Positions 44,011-52,347 of a stretch of 64,000 bases of DNA are shown here, piece after piece. The notes under the pieces were generated by a model. It saw nothing but the letters and a program-made list of their open reading frames with translations. It searched no databases and had not been told where the DNA came from. Position 1 is the first letter of the stretch. Every line of letters begins with the position of its first letter. The DNA comes from Bradyrhizobium stylosanthis (GTDB lineage Bacteria > Pseudomonadota > Alphaproteobacteria > Rhizobiales > Xanthobacteraceae), in NCBI RefSeq assembly GCF_001641335.1, contig NZ_LVEM01000004.1:748100-812099 (forward strand), read 5' to 3'. A program made the translations under genes and the position numbers.

Positions 44011-44130
44011 AAGCTTTGCTTCGGCGTTCTCTTGAGAACGGTCGCCCCTTGGCGGGCTCTGCCACCTTCTCCCACAAGGGGAGAAGGAAAGTGCAGCCGC
44101 ATCAAGGGCTGCAAAAATTTCCGACCGCGC
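44011..44130. repeat. Direct repeat copy B of the NTF2-gene tandem duplication
   Basis: The counterpart of 43326-43445. Shared blocks include AAGCTTTGCTTCGGCGTT at the start, CACCTTCTCCCACAAGGGG in the middle and GCATCAAGGGC and TTCCGACC near the end. Confidence 0.8.
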
Positions 44131-44162
44131 TCTGCGCGTCGGAAAACCACGGCGGCAGGCGT

Positions 44163-44354
44163 TTACGCCGCTTCCTTCACATCGCCGTTAACCAGCTTGC
44201 GTGCAGCGCGCTCGGCCTCGCGGGCGTTGCGGAAAAGCTGGCCTTCGAGGCGGTTGAACTGGTTGGACGAGGCGAAGAAGCAGTAGCCACCCTGGCCGCG
44301 AACGACGATGCCCGCGGTCTGCGAGTTGACTTCGATGATGTAGCTGTCCGGCAT
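44163..44354 (-). CDS. Small hypothetical protein, 63 residues
   Basis: A compact protein, MPDSYIIEVNSQTAGIVVRG, then QGGYCFFASSNQFNRLEGQL and FRNAREAERAARKLVNGDVK: three strands and a helix, similar in length and pattern to DUF4170-like or YegP-like small domains. I do not assign a family. An open frame upstream could start at 44444, but the ATG at 44354 begins the regular fold and is followed by no atypical sequence. Confidence 0.65.
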   Translation of the reverse strand: MPDSYIIEVNSQTAGIVVRGQGGYCFFASSNQFNRLEGQLFRNAREAERAARKLVNGDVKEAA

Positions 44355-44574
44355 GCCCGTAGATTCCTCAATGCGGGCAGATAACGGCATCTCTGCCCTT
44401 TGGTTCCTAGGGCAAATCAACCGGTTTCCACCCCGAATCGACACGCAATTGAGTACGCCGGGACCTCATCCGTTTTATGACTTGTTGTTGGCGAAGCCGC
44501 GACGCGTTGACTCATCGGCGCCGCGTTTGGCGTGCTGCAACTCTTCGTGAGATGGGACGCAAAGCCGCGCGCGA

Positions 44575-44985
44575 TTACGTCGCGATCGGCGTCTCGGTCG
44601 AGCGGACTTCCTGCGGCCGGCCGTGCTCGTCAATCGACACATAGGTAAAATTGCCGTCGGTGACGAGGAACGGATGCTCCTCCCCGCGCCGCAGCGCCCA
44701 GGCTTCCAGATGCACGGTCATCGACGTGCGGCCGACGCGGACGAGGTTGGCATAGACCGAGACGAGATCGCCGACATAGACGGCCTTGCGAAAGTTCATC
44801 GCCTCGATCGCGACGGTCACGGTGCGCGACTTCGCGACCTTCGAGGCGAATACGCCGCCGCCGACGTCCATCTGGCTGAGCAACCAGCCGCCGAAAATGT
44901 CGCCATTGGCGTTGGTGTCGGCGGGCATCGCCAGCGTGCGGATGCAGAGATCGCCGCGCGGTGCGCTGTCGGTCTTCTCGGTCAT
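44575..44985 (-). CDS. Acyl-CoA thioesterase (YciA-like hot-dog fold)
   Basis: A 136-residue thioesterase with the hot-dog signature ADTNANGDIFGGWLLSQMDV near residues 22-41, where the aspartate in the helix is catalytic, followed by VAIEAMNFRKAVYVGDLVSV. It hydrolyses acyl-CoA to free acid and CoA. The gene follows the hydratase/dehydrogenase gene by 7 bp and so belongs to the beta-oxidation operon that starts at 50642. Confidence 0.92.
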   Translation of the reverse strand: MTEKTDSAPRGDLCIRTLAMPADTNANGDIFGGWLLSQMDVGGGVFASKVAKSRTVTVAIEAMNFRKAVYVGDLVSVYANLVRVGRTSMTVHLEAWALRRGEEHPFLVTDGNFTYVSIDEHGRPQEVRSTETPIAT

Positions 44986-44992
44986 GCGTCTC

Positions 44993-47089
44993 TCACTTGA
45001 AATTGTCCCAGCCCGGATCGGGCGCGAAGCGCTCGCCGAATCGCTCAGTCAGCGCACGCAGGGTGGATACAATGTTTTCCACGCCGCGCGTGCGCGCGTA
45101 ATTCAGCGGACCACCGCGGAACGGTGCATAACCCGTGCCGAAGATCATGGCGCCGTCGACCGTATCAGGGTCGTCAACGATACCTTCGCGAAGGGCTGCG
45201 ACGCAGACGTTGGACATCGGCAGCACCAGCCGGTCGATCATCTGGTCGGTGACGCGCGGGCCGGTCTCGGCGAGCTGTGCCTTCTCCGCCTTGCCGTCCT
45301 TCCAGACGTAAAAACCCTTGCCGGTCTTGCGGCCGAGCTCGCCCTTGGCGACCTTCTCGCGCAGCCAGGCCGGCGTCGGCGGCAGCAGGTCGCCGAACTT
45401 GGCGCGCAGCATGTCGCCGACGTCGAGGCAGATGTCGAGACCGACCTGGTCGGCGAGCTCGATCGGCCCCATCGGCATGCCGAACTGCTCGGCCGCGGCG
45501 TCGATCAGGCGCTGGTCGGTCTTCTCGTCCAGCATCACCATCGCTTCGAGCATGTAGGGCGTCAGCGCGCGGTTGACGAGGAAGCCGGGCGAGCTCTTCA
45601 CGGATAGCGGCAGGCGATCGATCGCGCCGACAAAGGCGAGCGCTTCCTTCAACACCTGCGCCTCGTTGCCGTCATGGCTGACGACCTCGACCAGTTGCAG
45701 GCGCGAGACCGGATTGAAGAAGTGCAGGCCGACCAGCCGTTCGGGCCGCGCCAAGGTGGTGCGCAGGTCCTGAAGCGGAATGCTGGAGGTGTTGGTCGCC
45801 AGGATCGCGCCTGGCTTCATCCGCGGCTCGAGGCCGCCATAGACCTTCTGCTTCAGCTCGAGCTTTTCCGGTACCGCCTCGATGATGAGATCGGCATTGC
45901 GGACGCCCTCGCCGTCCATGTCGGGGATCAGGCGATCGAGCGCGTCGCGCACCTCGGTCGGTCTGCGGATGATCTTGCCGTAGAGCTCGGCAGCGCGCTT
46001 CACCGCGCCCGCGATCGGCTCCGGCTTCATGTCGGCGAGCGAGACGCGAAGCCCCTGCCCGGCGACCCAAGCCGCGATGTCGCCGCCCATGGCGCCGGCG
46101 CCGATGACGTGGACATGCTTGACGGTGTTGCCGGAGCCTGCGGCCTTCTTCATCTGCTCGCGCAGGAAGAAGACGCGGATCAGGTTCTGCGCGGTCGGCG
46201 TCACCATCAGCTTGGCGAACGAGGCCTGCTCGGCCTTCAGCATCGCGGCCTTGCTGCCGCCATGGGCCTCCCAGAGATCGATCAGCGCATAGGGCGCCGG
46301 ATAGTGCTCGCGGGACGCGGCCTTTGCCGCCTCCGCGCGCATGCGCTTTGCGAGCAGCCCACGCACGGGCCCGAGATTGGCGGCGCGCGTCAGCAGGCCG
46401 GGCCTGGTCCGCTTCTGCCGGCCGAACAGCACGTCCTTCACGGCGCCGCGGACATGGCGCTCCTGCGTCACGGTATCGACGAGGCCGAGCGATTTGGCGC
46501 GGCGCGCATCGATGGTGCGGCCGGTCAGCATCAGCGCCATCGACTGCGTCGGATTGACCAGCGCGGTGAAACGCGCGGTACCGCCGAGACCTGGGTGCAG
46601 GCCCAGCATCACCTCCGGGAAGCCGAAGCGCGCATTGTCGATGGCGATGCGCGACTGGCAGGCGAGCGCAACCTCGAGGCCGCCGCCGAGACAGAAGCCG
46701 TGGATCACCGCGACCGTCGGAAGCTTCAAGGCTTCCAGATGGTCCACCACCGCATGCGCGGCGCGGATGCGCGTCTCCACCATCTCGGTATCGCTGGCGC
46801 CGCGGAATTCGTTGACGTCGGCGCCCGCGATGAAGCCGGAGGGCTTTGCGGAACGGATGACGAGACCGGCCGGGCGCTCGGTCTCGATCGCCGCAAGCAC
46901 GGCGTCGAACTCCTCCATCACGTCCGAGGAGAGCGTGTTGGCGCTGGCATCGGCGCGGTCGAACAGCAGCCAGGCGACGCCGTCGGCATCGCGCGTCAGC
47001 TTGAAGTGCTTGTAGGGGCTGTCGGCCGAGGCTTGCGGCCCGAGCGTGAGGACGCGATCGCCGAGCGCGGTCATGATCCTGGAATCCAT
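44993..47089 (-). CDS. Trifunctional-type fatty acid oxidation protein (enoyl-CoA hydratase / 3-hydroxyacyl-CoA dehydrogenase, FadJ-like)
   Basis: A 698-residue fusion. Residues 10-200 form a crotonase domain (RSAKPSGFIAGADVNEFRGA, IHGFCLGGGLEVALACQSRI, FPEVMLGLHPGLGG); from about 320 the NAD-binding domain begins (HVIGAGAMGGDIAAWVAGQG) and continues with GLHFFNPVSRLQLVEVVSHD and two C-terminal 3HCDH helical regions (NRALTPYMLEAMVMLDE). It hydrates and dehydrogenates acyl-CoA intermediates. The ATG at 47089 is two bases from the thiolase stop. Confidence 0.95.
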   Translation of the reverse strand: MDSRIMTALGDRVLTLGPQASADSPYKHFKLTRDADGVAWLLFDRADASANTLSSDVMEEFDAVLAAIETERPAGLVIRSAKPSGFIAGADVNEFRGASDTEMVETRIRAAHAVVDHLEALKLPTVAVIHGFCLGGGLEVALACQSRIAIDNARFGFPEVMLGLHPGLGGTARFTALVNPTQSMALMLTGRTIDARRAKSLGLVDTVTQERHVRGAVKDVLFGRQKRTRPGLLTRAANLGPVRGLLAKRMRAEAAKAASREHYPAPYALIDLWEAHGGSKAAMLKAEQASFAKLMVTPTAQNLIRVFFLREQMKKAAGSGNTVKHVHVIGAGAMGGDIAAWVAGQGLRVSLADMKPEPIAGAVKRAAELYGKIIRRPTEVRDALDRLIPDMDGEGVRNADLIIEAVPEKLELKQKVYGGLEPRMKPGAILATNTSSIPLQDLRTTLARPERLVGLHFFNPVSRLQLVEVVSHDGNEAQVLKEALAFVGAIDRLPLSVKSSPGFLVNRALTPYMLEAMVMLDEKTDQRLIDAAAEQFGMPMGPIELADQVGLDICLDVGDMLRAKFGDLLPPTPAWLREKVAKGELGRKTGKGFYVWKDGKAEKAQLAETGPRVTDQMIDRLVLPMSNVCVAALREGIVDDPDTVDGAMIFGTGYAPFRGGPLNYARTRGVENIVSTLRALTERFGERFAPDPGWDNFK

Positions 47090-47091
47090 GG

Positions 47092-48375
47092 TCACACCGC
47101 CTCGATCAGCATGGCGCCGCCGAGGCCGCCGCCGATGCATTCGGTGGCAACCCCTCGCCGCGTGCCGAGCCGCTTCATCGCGTTGACGAGATGCAGCACG
47201 ATGCGGTTGCCGGAGGTGCCGACGGGATGGCCGAGCGAGATGGCGCCGCCATCGACATTGAGCCTTTCACGGTCGATCTCGCCGGCCGCGCCGTCAAGGC
47301 CCAATATCTCGCGGCAGAATTTGTCGTCGTTCCAGGCGGCGAGGCAGCCGAGCACCTGCGTCGCAAAGGCTTCGTTCAACTCCCAAGTCTCGACGTCCTT
47401 GACGGTGAGGTCGTTGCGCTGGAGCAGCGGCGTGGCCGACATCACGGGGCCAAGGCCCATGATGCTGGGATCGAGCGCGGCCCAGTTGCTGTCGACGATC
47501 GCCGCTTTCGGCGTCAGCTTGTGTTTCGCCACCGCCGCGTCGGACGCGAGGATCACCCATGACGCGCCGTCAGTGATCTGCGAGGAATTCCCCGCGGTGA
47601 CCTGGCCCCAGGGACGTTCGAACACCGGCCGAAGTCTTGCGAGCGTCTCCGCCGTCGAGTCCGGACGCACGCCGTCATCGTGATCGAAGAATTTTCCGTT
47701 GCGGGAGAACGCGGTCTCGACCTCGCCTTTCAGATAGCCTTCGGCCTGCGCATGCGCGAGGCGACGATGGCTCTCGGCGGCATAGGCGTCGGACTGCGCA
47801 CGGGTGATGCCGAAGAGATGGCCGACGACCTCGGCGGTCTGGCCCATGTTGAGGTCGGTGATGGGATCGGTGAGCCCGCGCTCGAGGCCGATGATCGGCT
47901 TGAGATCACGCGGCCGCAGCTTGAACGCGGCGGCGAGCTTCGCCGCCATGCCCTTGGCGGTGGCAAGGCCGGCGAACCAGCGCACGCCGGAATTCGGCCA
48001 GACCAGCGGCGCGTGGCTGAGCGCCTCGGTGCCGCCGGCGAGGATCATGTCGGCATGGCCCTCGCGAATGTAGCGGTAGGCGGTGTCGATCGACTGCATG
48101 CCCGAGCCGCAATTGATCTGCACCGTGAAGGCGACCATGTCCTCGCCCATGCCGAGCCGGAGCGCGGCAACGCGGGCCGGGTTCATCTCGTCGGCGATCA
48201 CGTTGACGCAGCCGAGGATGACCTGGTCGAAATCGGCAGGCGAGAACGGCTGCCGCGCCAGGAGCGGCCATCCGCACTGCACGGCGAGATCGACCGGCGT
48301 GAACGGGCCCGGCCCGGAGCGCGCTTTCAGGAACGGCGTCCGGCTGCCGTCGACGATGAATACCGGTCGTGCCAT
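47092..48375 (-). CDS. Acetyl-CoA C-acyltransferase (thiolase, FadI-like)
   Basis: A 427-residue thiolase completing the cycle by thiolytic cleavage of 3-ketoacyl-CoA. The nucleophilic cysteine is in INCGSGMQSIDTA near residue 94, NVDGGAISLGHPVGTSGNRI supplies the active-site histidine region near 380, and CIGGGLGGAMLIE is the C-terminal catalytic cysteine loop. Start ATG 48375 overlaps the stop of the acyl-CoA dehydrogenase gene (TGATG). Confidence 0.95.
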   Translation of the reverse strand: MARPVFIVDGSRTPFLKARSGPGPFTPVDLAVQCGWPLLARQPFSPADFDQVILGCVNVIADEMNPARVAALRLGMGEDMVAFTVQINCGSGMQSIDTAYRYIREGHADMILAGGTEALSHAPLVWPNSGVRWFAGLATAKGMAAKLAAAFKLRPRDLKPIIGLERGLTDPITDLNMGQTAEVVGHLFGITRAQSDAYAAESHRRLAHAQAEGYLKGEVETAFSRNGKFFDHDDGVRPDSTAETLARLRPVFERPWGQVTAGNSSQITDGASWVILASDAAVAKHKLTPKAAIVDSNWAALDPSIMGLGPVMSATPLLQRNDLTVKDVETWELNEAFATQVLGCLAAWNDDKFCREILGLDGAAGEIDRERLNVDGGAISLGHPVGTSGNRIVLHLVNAMKRLGTRRGVATECIGGGLGGAMLIEAV

Positions 48376-50642
48376 CAGCTCGCCGCCCTCTGTTCACCGA
48401 GTTCCTGGAAGAACTGATGCACGTCGGCGGTTTTCTTGTAAATCGGCGACAGCGCCTCCGGCGCAAAATCGTCGACCTCTATCACTTTTGTGACGGCTTC
48501 ATGAGCCGCGGCAAGCTGCTCGCCTTCGGCCTGCGTGATCACGCCCTTGGTGACCGCCTCCTTCCAGTCGCGGATATGAGCCCCACGCATGCGCTTGGCG
48601 ATCGCGTCGGTCGCCGCCACCAGCTTGAACGCGCGCTCCAGCCGTGCAAAGCCGCCGTCGTCGTCGACATGAGCGAGATCCGGCGTCAGCCGCTCGCGTG
48701 CTGCCGACGGCTCCAACACGAGGCCTGCGCATTGGTGCACGACGCGGTCGGACGGGCCGAGCACGCGGGCACCGAATGGCTGGACGACGAACTTCAGAAA
48801 AGCCGCGACGAAGCGGTTGGGCAGATTGGCGAGGATCTCGGCCAGCCGGTTCTCGATGGTCCTGAAGCCGGTCGCCATGCACCATTCCAGCGCAGCGAAA
48901 TCCTCTTTCTGCCGGCCCTCATCCTGCCAACGCTTCAGCGCGGCCGAGAGCAGGTACAGCTCGGAGAGGATGTCGCCGAAGCGCGCCGACAGCATCTCCT
49001 TGCGCTTGAGCGCGCCGCCGAGCGTGAGCAGCGCCATGTCGGCGCAGAGCGCAAACGCCGCAGAGTAGCGCGAGAGCTGGCGATAGAACGGCGTGGCATC
49101 GCCCGCATCGGGCGCCATGGCGAACATGCCGAAGCTCCAGCTCCGGCCGAAGGCGCGGAGCAGCGTCTCAAAACTGTGGCCGACATGCTTCCAGAACGCC
49201 TTGTCGAACGCGGTCAGCCCGCGTTCGCGATCGGTGTCGGCGAGCGCGTTCATCTCGTCGAGCAGATAGGGATGGGCGCGGATGGCGCCCTGCCCGAACA
49301 CGATGAGGTTGCGGGTCAGGATGTTGGCGCCCTCGACCGTGATGCCGACAGGCACGGCGCGATGCAGATTGCCGAGATAGTTTTGCGGGCCGTCGATCAC
49401 GCCCTTGCCGCCATGGATGTCCATGGCGTCGTCGATCGCGGTGCGCATCCGCTCGGTCGCGTGCAGCTTCATGATGCCGGAGATGACGGCGGGATGAACG
49501 CCGGCGTTCAGCGCCGCGCAGGTCAGCCGCCGTGCTGCGTCGAGCTGATAGGCGGTGGCGACGATGCGCGCGAGCGGCTCTTCAACGCCCTCGAACTTGG
49601 AGATGGAGATGCCGAACTGCTCGCGGATGCGGGCATAGGCGCCGGTGGTGCGCGCGGCATAGGCGGCGCCGGCCGCCGACAGCGAGGGCAGCGAGATGCC
49701 GCGGCCCGCCGCGAGCGCGGTCATGAGCATCTTCCAGCCCTGCCCGAGGCGCTCCTGGCCGCCGATGACGTAGTCGAGCGGGATGAAGACGTCGCGGCCC
49801 CAATTGGGACCGTTCTGGAATACCTGCATCGACGGCAGATGACGCTGGCCGATCTCGACGCCCGGCAGATTGGTCGGGATCAGCGCGACGGTGATGCCGA
49901 GCTCTTCCCGATCACCCACGAGATGGTCGGGATCATAGGCCTTGAAGGCAAGACCAAGCAGCGTCGCGACGGGACCGAGCGTGATGTAGCGCTTGTGCCA
50001 GTTCAGCCTGAGGCCGATGACCTCGCGGCCCTCAAAGTTGCCCTTGCAGATGATGCCGGTGTCGACCATCGAGGCGGCATCAGAGCCGGCTTCCGGGCTG
50101 GTGAGGCCGAAGCAGGGAATGTCGCGGCCGTCGGCAAGGCGCGGCAGCCAGCGCTCCTGCTGCTCCTTCGTGCCGAAGCGCATCAGGAGCTCGCCGGGCC
50201 CGAGCGAGTTCGGCACCATCACCGTGACGGCGGCGGCGATCGAGCGGGTCGAGATTTTCCGCACCACTTCCGAATGCGCATAGGGCGAGAAGCCGAGGCC
50301 GCCGAACTCCTTCGGAATGATCATGCCGAAGAATTTCTCGCGCTTGACGAAATGCCAGACGTCCTGCGGCAGGTCGCGCATTTCCCAGAAGATCTTCCAT
50401 TCGTCGAGCATGGCGCAGAGCTTGTCGACGGGACCGCTGAGGAAGGCCTGCTCCTCGTCGGTCAATTTTGCCGGTGCAATTTTCAGCAGTTTCGTCCAGT
50501 CGGGATCGCCGGTGAAGAGATCGGCATCCCACCAGACATCGCCCGCCTCCAGCGCCTCGCGCTCGGTGTCGGACATCGCCGGCAGCACGCCGCGCGCCCA
50601 GGAGAAGATCGGCTTTGTGATGTTGTCGCGGCGGAAGCTCAT
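48375..50642 (-). CDS. fadE: Acyl-CoA dehydrogenase, FadE-like
   Basis: A 755-residue FAD-dependent acyl-CoA dehydrogenase of the large FadE group, which carries an additional C-terminal region (DUF1974) beyond the usual 380-residue core. Core motifs include CFGLTSPEAGSDAASMVDTG, DVFIPLDYVIGGQERLGQGW and GKGVIDGPQNYLGNLHRAVP. It starts the beta-oxidation operon. I start it at ATG 50642 (MSFRRDNITKPIFSWARG) rather than 120 bp upstream, where the sequence is low-complexity. Confidence 0.93.
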   Translation of the reverse strand: MSFRRDNITKPIFSWARGVLPAMSDTEREALEAGDVWWDADLFTGDPDWTKLLKIAPAKLTDEEQAFLSGPVDKLCAMLDEWKIFWEMRDLPQDVWHFVKREKFFGMIIPKEFGGLGFSPYAHSEVVRKISTRSIAAAVTVMVPNSLGPGELLMRFGTKEQQERWLPRLADGRDIPCFGLTSPEAGSDAASMVDTGIICKGNFEGREVIGLRLNWHKRYITLGPVATLLGLAFKAYDPDHLVGDREELGITVALIPTNLPGVEIGQRHLPSMQVFQNGPNWGRDVFIPLDYVIGGQERLGQGWKMLMTALAAGRGISLPSLSAAGAAYAARTTGAYARIREQFGISISKFEGVEEPLARIVATAYQLDAARRLTCAALNAGVHPAVISGIMKLHATERMRTAIDDAMDIHGGKGVIDGPQNYLGNLHRAVPVGITVEGANILTRNLIVFGQGAIRAHPYLLDEMNALADTDRERGLTAFDKAFWKHVGHSFETLLRAFGRSWSFGMFAMAPDAGDATPFYRQLSRYSAAFALCADMALLTLGGALKRKEMLSARFGDILSELYLLSAALKRWQDEGRQKEDFAALEWCMATGFRTIENRLAEILANLPNRFVAAFLKFVVQPFGARVLGPSDRVVHQCAGLVLEPSAARERLTPDLAHVDDDGGFARLERAFKLVAATDAIAKRMRGAHIRDWKEAVTKGVITQAEGEQLAAAHEAVTKVIEVDDFAPEALSPIYKKTADVHQFFQELGEQRAAS

Positions 50643-50809
50643 GGCGGACCTCATGGATCGGCGCGGTCTGGGCATTTTAGCGGAAACTGGCCGGAGTGAG
50701 TGAACACTTCGCAGGCAAAAAGAAGCGAATTGACGCGGCCGGGCGGCCGCCCCGGGGACCATAACGGCCGGGGCGTGGGGGCAGTTCCGGGAGGGGGATG
50801 ACGGGTGAT

Positions 50810-50895
50810 CGTAGCCCGGATGGAGCGAAGCGTAATCCGGGGTGGTCCATCCGCGAGGAGAGAACCCGGATTTCGCTTCGCTCCATCCGGGCTAC
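50810..50895. repeat. Intergenic palindromic repeat, family CGTAGCCCGGATGRAGCGAAG
   Basis: An 86-bp copy with outer arms CGTAGCCCGGATGGAGCGAA and TTCGCTCCATCCGGGCTAC and a TGGTCCATCCGC-like centre. It has the same family features as 10971-11057 and lies between the acyl-CoA dehydrogenase and flavin reductase genes. Confidence 0.9.
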
Positions 50896-50913
50896 AGGGC
50901 CTGATCGGCTGGC

Positions 50914-51537
50914 CTAATCCGGCCGGACCATCTCGAACATGTTTTCCGGCTTGATCTCGAAATAGTCGCCGCGGCGGCCGGCGCGGACGATCGGGCGGGC
51001 GGCGGCAGTCTGATAGACGCCGTCCTTGATCATGGCCTTGTCGATATGGACGGCGACGACCTCGCCCAGGGTCAGCCAGGCGTCGGCCACCTTGCCGTCG
51101 GCGCCCTTGAGGCGGACGATGTCGGACATCTTGCACTCGAAGGCGACGGGGCTCTCGGCCACGCGCGGCACGTTGACGAGCTTGCCGGGGACGGCGGTCA
51201 GGCCTGCGATCTCGAACTCGTCGACCTCAGGGGCGACATGCGCGGCGGTCGCGTTCATGTGCTTGGCGAGGTCCATCGTGGTGAGATTCCAGACGAACTC
51301 GCGGGTCTGCTCCATGTTCGACACCGTGTCCTTCCAGTTGGTGGAGGAGAAGCCGATGATCGGCGGCACGTAGCAGAAAGCATTGAAGAAGCTGTAGGGC
51401 GCCAGGTTGACGTGGCCCTTGGTGTCGCGGGAGGAGATCCAGCCGATCGGACGCGGCGCGATGATGGCGTTGAAGGGATCGTGCTTGAGGCCGTGGCCCT
51501 TGGAGGGCTCGTAGAAGTACAGGTCTTTGTCGGTCAC
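50914..51537 (-). CDS. Flavin reductase family protein (FMN-binding split barrel)
   Basis: A 207-residue protein. The split-barrel pattern is clear: FNAIIAPRPIGWISSRDTKG near residues 22-41, NLAPYSFFNAFCYVPPIIGF near 45-64 and TREFVWNLTTMDLAKHMNAT near 80-100. Such enzymes bind FMN and reduce it with NAD(P)H or act on related substrates. The gene begins with GTG, preceded by AGGAGG at good spacing. It is followed by the 50810 repeat. Confidence 0.92.
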   Translation of the reverse strand: MTDKDLYFYEPSKGHGLKHDPFNAIIAPRPIGWISSRDTKGHVNLAPYSFFNAFCYVPPIIGFSSTNWKDTVSNMEQTREFVWNLTTMDLAKHMNATAAHVAPEVDEFEIAGLTAVPGKLVNVPRVAESPVAFECKMSDIVRLKGADGKVADAWLTLGEVVAVHIDKAMIKDGVYQTAAARPIVRAGRRGDYFEIKPENMFEMVRPD

Positions 51538-51550
51538 GCTGTTTCCTCCT

Positions 51551-51630
51551 CGTCATTGCGAGCGCAGCGAAGCAATCCAGAATCCCTCTGCGGAGACAGT
51601 CTGGATTGCTTCGCTGCGCTCGCAATGACG
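51551..51630. repeat. Intergenic palindromic repeat, family GTCATTGCGAGCGAAGCGAA
   Basis: An 80-bp copy with arms CGTCATTGCGAGCGCAGCGA and TCGCTGCGCTCGCAATGACG. It lies in the gap between the flavin reductase and the TetR gene. Confidence 0.92.
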
Positions 51631-51714
51631 GAGTTTGTTGGTCCGTCCTGGGCTGCCGCCGGCCGGTCATTCCGGGACGGCAGGTGAGCTTATAGGAGGA
51701 AACCCGCCGGCCCG

Positions 51715-52314
51715 TCAGTGGCGCGGCGACAGACCCGCGATGACGAAATCGATCATCTGGTCGATGGTCGGGCCCGGCTTGGTGGCGCACTGGGCGATCA
51801 TCTGGGGGTGGAAGAAGCGAATCATCGCGGTGCAGGCGCACAGCGAGGCCAGCTGCAAATCGGGCGCCTCGAACTCGCCGGAGGCGACGCCTTGCGCGAT
51901 CATCTGGCCGATCACGCCGGCAATGCACTCCATATGGGCGACGCAGACGTCCCAGTCCTCCTCCATCGCGACCGCGACCATCTCGTGCAGCTTGTTGTGG
52001 CCGACATAGCGCTCGGTGTTCATGCGATGGATGGTGGTGAGCAGCTCGCGGAAGCGCGGCAGCACCGGACCGGGCCGGGTCACGATCCGCTGCGCCTCCA
52101 GCTCGACCTCGCCCATCAGCCCCCGTGCCACCGCCTGGTGGATCGCCTTCTTCGATTCGAAGAAGCGATACACGTTGGCGGGGCTCATCCGGAGCTCCTT
52201 GGCGATGTCGCCGACCGTGGTCTTCTGGTAGCCGATCACACGGAACAGCCGCTCGGCCACCTCGAGGATGCGATCCCGGGTGTCGACTTCGATATGTTCC
52301 GAAACAAGGGCCAT
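51715..52314 (-). CDS. TetR/AcrR-family regulator of the adjacent RND efflux system
   Basis: A 199-residue regulator. The TetR helix-turn-helix is at 12-58 (RILEVAERLFRVIGYQKTTV, AKELRMSPANVYRFFESKKA). The C-terminal ligand region is unremarkable. It follows the RND permease gene by 33 bp on the same strand and so probably belongs to the efflux operon, controlling its own transcription. The inducing compound cannot be predicted. Confidence 0.92.
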   Translation of the reverse strand: MALVSEHIEVDTRDRILEVAERLFRVIGYQKTTVGDIAKELRMSPANVYRFFESKKAIHQAVARGLMGEVELEAQRIVTRPGPVLPRFRELLTTIHRMNTERYVGHNKLHEMVAVAMEEDWDVCVAHMECIAGVIGQMIAQGVASGEFEAPDLQLASLCACTAMIRFFHPQMIAQCATKPGPTIDQMIDFVIAGLSPRH

Positions 52315-52347
52315 CAGTCAGGACTCGCTGGTCAGCAGTCTTCTCAT

